Positions 63,401 through 64,000 of a stretch of DNA of 64,000 bases are shown piece after piece. A model generated the notes under the pieces. It was given only the letters and a program-made list of their open reading frames with translations. It searched no databases and had not been told where the DNA came from. The stretch comes from Nocardia sp. CDC159. GTDB lineage: Bacteria > Actinomycetota > Actinomycetes > Mycobacteriales > Mycobacteriaceae. Location of the stretch: contig NZ_JAMRXH010000008.1 of NCBI RefSeq assembly GCF_023740735.1, forward strand, positions 307,570 through 371,569. Reading direction: 5' to 3'. Numbering within the stretch: the first letter of the stretch is position 1; each line of letters starts with the position of its first letter. A program made the position numbers and the translations under genes.

Positions 63401-63607
63401 GCCTCGATCGATGAGCAGCCGCGCCAGCCGGGTGGAGCGCTCATCCAGTTCGGCGTAGGTCAGCTCCGCGAGTGTCGCGGCGGCGTCGGCGAAGACGACC
63501 GCGGCGCCATCCGGATTCGCCTCGACGGCCGTCATCATCAGGCGCGGAAGGGTCGTGACCCGCGCGCGGCGGGTCCGCGCCGGGCGCTGCCGGGCCGGGC
63601 GCGTCAT
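51422..63607 (-). CDS. Four-module non-ribosomal peptide synthetase (NRPS-A)
   Basis: 4061 residues from ATG 63607 (GGTGGG upstream; a GTG three codons earlier is possible). Order: A1 (20-530), T1 (S565), C2 (615-1065), A2 (1085-1600), T2 (S1632), C3 (1685-2130), A3 (2150-2655), T3 (S2691), C4 (2740-3190, HHIATDG), A4 (3210-3720), T4 (S3757), TE (3800-4055, S3885 in GWSLGG). All C domains keep HHxxxDG. Read-off codes: A1 DALFVGGIMK, A2 DVWDFILVAK, A3 DLWHLILVSK, A4 DFWNVGMVHK. The last differs from the Thr code DFWNIGMVHK by one conservative residue, so Thr is likely. No starter C or E domain; release by TE as a tetrapeptide. First three modules match those of NRPS-B. Upstream of NRPS-B by 241 bp, same strand. 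Confidence 0.9.
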   Translation of the reverse strand: MTRPARQRPARTRRARVTTLPRLMMTAVEANPDGAAVVFADAAATLAELTYAELDERSTRLARLLIDRGIGPEDLVALGIPRSVESVVAVWAIAKTGAGFVPVDPNYPPERVAHMVADSGVALGLTVSAVRDRLPGGVEWLTLDGGIRATLERCSTEPVTNEDRVRPLRAEHPAYVIYTSGSTGKPKGVVVTQAGLSSFCDEQRERYRVDSTSRTLHFASPSFDASVLELLLALGGAATMVVAAPSVYGGDELAALLLRERVTHAFITPAALASVDPVGLDELRVVVAGGEACPPELVRRWALPVGGERTREFYNGYGPTETTIMTNISAPLVPGELVTIGGPIRGITEFVLDERLSPVPTGAVGELYITGAQLSRGYHARPSLTAARFVANPFDPSGSRLYRTGDLVRWTANGELEYLGRNDFQVKIRGFRIELGEIDAVLAAHDSVDFAVTVGHTLSGGATVLVSYVHSAQGTADGDELLAFTARSLPAHMVPTAVMVLDEIPLTPVGKLDRAALPTPVLQARRFRAPAGRFELLVAQVFADLLHRETEVGADDDFFELGGNSLVATQVAARLGAEIGARVPARLVFEASTVTELAARISELAGTGGRLPLGPMPRPERIPLSPAQQRMWFLNRFDTASAANNIPFAIRLSGRLDPEALQAAVADVVERHETLRTVYPAVDGTGYQVVLPPERAIPDLAAKPVAAAELEDWLTAFALAGFDVTAEVPLRIALRQLDSDTPEYVLALTIHHIAADGTSIAPLVRDLMTAYLARRAGGAPGWEPLPVQYADYTLWQRAVLGDESDPESVAAAQIAYWRDVLAGLPDRLDLPADRPRPVVASGRGSVFAFDIDVETHARLLETAQRGGASLFMAVHAAFAVLLARLSATDDIAIGTPVAGRGERELDGLIGMFVNTLVLRTRIDGAASFAELLAQVKQTDLGAFSHAELPFERLVEVLDPVRSQAHHPLFQVALFFQNMEAAALELPDLSVRALEFDGAAAKFDLQLTVVPRVGDDGAPGGLSAQFTYAADLFDADTVEGFAERFARVLRAVSVAPERPVGAIELLTDDERRLILRDRNETGHRVRPELLLDGYRRAVEQFPDAIALSYENSALTYAEFDARVNRLARLLISRGVGPETLVGLAIRRSLDLVVGMYAVVAAGGAYVPLDPDHPAERITHILDTARPLCVLTTSRDADAVRGADPIEIDRLDLSGRPAGPIAPAERRAPVRPEHPAYVIFTSGSTGRPKGVAISHAAIHNQIEWMLAQYPLGPADVYLQKTATTFDVSLWGYFMPLRAGAKLVVATHDGHRDPVYVAETIAAQGVTVTDFVPSMLTVFAAHLTAGSCPTLRDIFVIGEALPPETVQALRRVCAARVHNLYGPTEAAVAVTYWEARDTDRISVPIGLPQWNTQVYVLDARLRPVPAGVPGELYLAGDQLARGYVRRPDLTADRFVANPFGEARGTRMYRTGDLVVWRDATAELPARLDYLGRTDFQVKFRGQRIELGEIETALLAQPSVSQAVALVVSSPLGDQLVAYAVAMPGRRIAAAELREAVGKTLPAYMVPATIVALDAFPLNASGKLDRRALPAPVWETREFRAPATPVEEIVAEVFADVLEVARVGADDDFFALGGNSLIATRVVARLGALLEARIPVRALFETSTVAGLAAAVESQTHGRRGVPLGGLERPERLPLSLAQRRMWFLNRFDQADGSAAYNLPFALRLTGELDVAALSAALDDVLMRHEVLRTVYPETPEGPVQVILPADTRLGVTAEDIAAGEAAAAVHELAATPFDVTAEVPLRVRLLRISDVATPEYVLAVVVHHIAADGSSMGPLVRDVMTAYAARTAGEAPGWAPLRVQYADYALWQRAVLGDENDPDSIAAQQISYWRRELAGLPDLLELPTDRPRPAVATLAGGRVPFAVDADTHAGLVTLAREHGATVFMVVHTALAVLLARLSGSDDIAIGTPVAGRGEAELDDLIGMFVNTVVFRTRIDRGETFTELLARQRETDLQAFAHADIPFERLVEVLNPRRSTAHHPLFQVGLSFQNLARTQLELPGLSVQSVDADLDVSQFDLHLIVADAYAEDGGAAGLGGFLTYATDLFDASTAAAVAERLAHLLSRVVADARTPVGDLPLLDRTELHRVLIRPNATGYPLDAAALSVPRYGYRELTLPGLLDCTVAVAPDATALVDDASGRSLTYRELGARVNRLARHLIARGVGPEDRVALALRRSSDLVIAMYAVAAAGGAYVPVDPDQPAERVRYILDTAGPICVLDEEIDALDLSALSDAPITDADRRAPLRPENTAYVIFTSGSTGRPKGVAVPHAAVVNQLLWKTTEFGLTADDAVLLKTAATFDLSVWEFWSAAVCGGRLVIATADGHRDPAYLGDLMARTGVTTLHVVPSMLDALLADGLPPLRRVLAIGEGLPGALAQRVRAVRPETALFNLYGPTEAAVSITNHRVTDADQVSVPIGAPEWNSQVYVLDARLHPVPVGVPGELYLAGAQLARGYFGRPDLTADRFVANPFGRPGTRMYRTGDLVAWNAHGELEYRGRTDFQVKVRGFRIELGEIEAALLALPEIAQAAVVARADERIGDRLVAYLVGSEVDVAQVKSALSAALPSYMVPAAFVVLEALPLTVNGKLDRKALPEPEFERTEFRAPSTPIEEVVASVYADVLGVDRVGADDDFFALGGNSLLATQVAARIGAALEIRVSVRSLFEAPTVAALAAAVERSADRARPPLVAIERPDRIPLSFAQQRMWFLNQFDPAAAVYNIPVAIRLSGALDVDALRQAVADLVARHEILRTTYPLTGDGPIQVIHPAREVAVDLEPREVTAAALAAEVTEIVSAGFDVTAEIPFRTALLRLDPAEHILVFVAHHIATDGWSLGPLTRDLVLAYSGRAAGEPPAWAPLPVQYADYALWQQRALGSEDDPESALAEQISYWRAELAALPEQLDLPADRPRPAVASHRGATVSFEIDAELHRALKELARQHNSTLFMVVHAALAVLLARLSGTRDIAIGTPIAGRGEAALDDLVGMFVNTLVLRTEVDPGAAVADLLRAVRRTDIGAFAHADVPFERLVELLDPVRSTARHPLFQVALAFQNLATSELRLPGLTVSGLDALPTPAKFDLQLTVAEHTDSSGIAQGLSAALTYATDLFDEATVRGFADRFRRVLAGLAAAEVAVGDIELRTDAEYEGALRRWNAPLAQPRTATVPSLVTVIDQQVRLRPTAIAVRAGATALTYAELDRRANRLARALIAGGVGPESLVAVAVARTVELPVALLAVLKAGAGYLPIDTTYPRKRLEFLLADAAPAYVLTTDELWDALPPHNIPTMLLHRSDGFDDAPITDADRSAPLRTDQLAYVIYTSGSTGVPKGVGVTHRNVLQLLANAQPLFGFDETDVWTMFHSFAFDFSVWELWAALATGGTVVVVDYLTSRAPEEFRELLIRERVTVLNQTPSAFYQLMAADRVGAPADFALRHIVFGGEALDLRRVTSWRADHPATGLVNMYGITETTVHVSFLALDEELTAAEASVIGRPLPGLEVHVLDARLHPVPADVPGEMYVAGEQLSRGYLGRPGLTATRFVANPFGPPGSRLYRSGDIGRWHETGPAARLEYAGRGDQQVQLRGFRIELGEIEAALLRCAGVGQAAAVVRHDERIGDRLIGYVVADRDPAALRAEVGEFLTGYMVPDAIVVLDALPLTPNGKLDRRALPAPEVVRGNDFRAPESATERAVAAVFAELLGVAEVGLDDDFFSLGGNSLLATRAVARLREATGAHVEVPWLFGDATVAGLARRVDAAEPAGSAFDVLLPLRTGTGDPLFCIHPMYGLAWAYSGLAPYLPQRPLWGLQSPALSQDYVPESLRELVTRYVTEIRTVQPHGPYRVLGWSLGGVLAHAIATELQAAGEEVALLAILDAYPDLDVAGFHATLRGALAELGIGADALPEGDLREPSEAALAALHATIPAEAISLTLEQVRRIYRGAVRSAELIAEHRPDVFRGTVQFFHAACDPDNAARNRSASDWWRYVDGEIIDHPVASTHSELASPAGLAEIGPVLARLLDGERR
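57372..57802. repeat. Near-identical NRPS tract 1, copy in NRPS-A (C3 domain)
   Basis: Partner of 44939-45369; same 431 bp with a single base change. Confidence 0.85.
59597..59792. repeat. Near-identical NRPS tract 2, copy in NRPS-A (A2 domain)
   Basis: Partner of 47182-47377; 196 bp with two base changes. Confidence 0.75.
60672..60954. repeat. Near-identical NRPS tract 3, copy in NRPS-A (C2 domain)
   Basis: Partner of 48242-48524; 283 bp with one base change. Confidence 0.8.
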
Positions 63608-63794
63608 GCGGCCCACCGGTTCCGGGTCCGGTGACCTCGATCACGCCCAGCTCCCCGCCCCCGACATCCGAACATCAAAATGAAACCTTCTCCGCGCTTA
63701 CTTCGAACCTTCGCAATCTTGCCTTGCTCGCGCCGATACCGCATCCTCGCTGGTTACGCACGCCCTCAGGTTCGGGGTCACGAAAATTCAATAG

Positions 63795-64000
63795 CTACTT
63801 GCTATCTCGGCGCAGCAGTTCGTCGAGCGTCAGGATCGCCTCTGCCGCACCGAACTTCGTAATCTGGCTCGGGCCCTGTTCGAGGATGACGGCCCGCAGG
63901 TCCTCCAGCGGCTCCGGATCCAGCCCAGACAACCCTTCCACATCGGTGAACAAATGCGTCACCCACTCATCGGCCAACCCCTCGCTGCTCACCTCGGCGG
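63795..64000 (-). CDS. Hypothetical protein, possibly 5' truncated
   Basis: 65 codons from GTG 63992; the frame is open to the window edge, so the true start may lie outside. Acidic, leucine-rich sequence (DEWVTHLFTDVEGLSGLDPEPLEDLRAVILEQGP...LTLDELLRRDSK) with no recognised domain or motif. It is codirectional with and upstream of NRPS-A, separated by 187 bp with low-GC patches that could hold the NRPS promoter. Function unknown. Confidence 0.4.
   Translation of the reverse strand, partial: AEVSSEGLADEWVTHLFTDVEGLSGLDPEPLEDLRAVILEQGPSQITKFGAAEAILTLDELLRRDSK

Noticed and set aside
59591..63634. A 1347-codon plus-strand open frame opposite NRPS-A
   Set aside because: Same explanation: low-complexity translation, no domain, fully covered by the first two modules on the other strand.

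Overview
The window looks like a chromosomal segment of a mycolate-containing actinobacterium, most likely Nocardia or a close relative. Reasons: very high GC, GTG/TTG starts, two secreted antigen-85-type mycolyltransferases, a mycothiol-dependent-isomerase-type protein, and an S10 ribosomal operon that ends at rpsQ, as in mycobacteria, with no rplN following. The genus is an inference; no 16S or marker comparison was possible.

Layout. 1-7.3 kb: mixed housekeeping and accessory genes (a 5'-cut mycothiol-dependent isomerase-like protein, an MFS exporter, an SDR reductase, an alpha/beta hydrolase, a secreted protein, and a TetR/VOC divergent pair with two operator-like palindromes). 7.4-13.15 kb: the complete S10 operon on the minus strand (rpsJ to rpsQ, 11 genes), with a strong hairpin after rpsQ and a promoter about 360 nt upstream of rpsJ. 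13.2-16.9 kb: a tightly coupled four-gene minus-strand operon of membrane and exported proteins. One member has PmoB-like architecture with a His/Met-rich tail. Another is a ten-helix protein carrying two copies of a D-x3-H-x12/13-H motif. 17-33.8 kb: a DUF4442-like hotdog protein, a secreted lipase-like protein, mycolyltransferase 1, a lycopene-cyclase-type flavoprotein, two SDR proteins, an enoyl-CoA hydratase divergent from a tandem TetR fusion, a DrrABC-like ABC exporter operon, an aldehyde dehydrogenase homologue lacking its catalytic Cys, a MerR regulator with a deacetylase-like protein, an Nramp transporter, a 26-bp tandem repeat array, and mycolyltransferase 2.

33.9-63.6 kb holds two giant tandem non-ribosomal peptide synthetase genes on the minus strand. 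The upstream one (51422-63607, 4061 aa) reads A-T/C-A-T/C-A-T/C-A-T-TE. The downstream one (33934-51180, 5748 aa) reads A-T/C-A-T/C-A-T/C-A-T-E/C-A-T-TE. Their first three modules are paralogous and share nearly identical DNA tracts; they differ in the last steps. They should therefore build two related peptides with a common N-terminal tripeptide, a tetrapeptide probably ending in Thr and a pentapeptide. The epimerization domain of the larger enzyme has lost the HHxxxDG motif. One adenylation domain carries a precisely excisable 183-bp in-frame insertion flanked by 10-bp direct repeats.

The best candidates for undescribed biology are the NRPS pair with its insertion element and the four-gene membrane cluster beside the S10 operon. 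A partial hypothetical gene ends the window.
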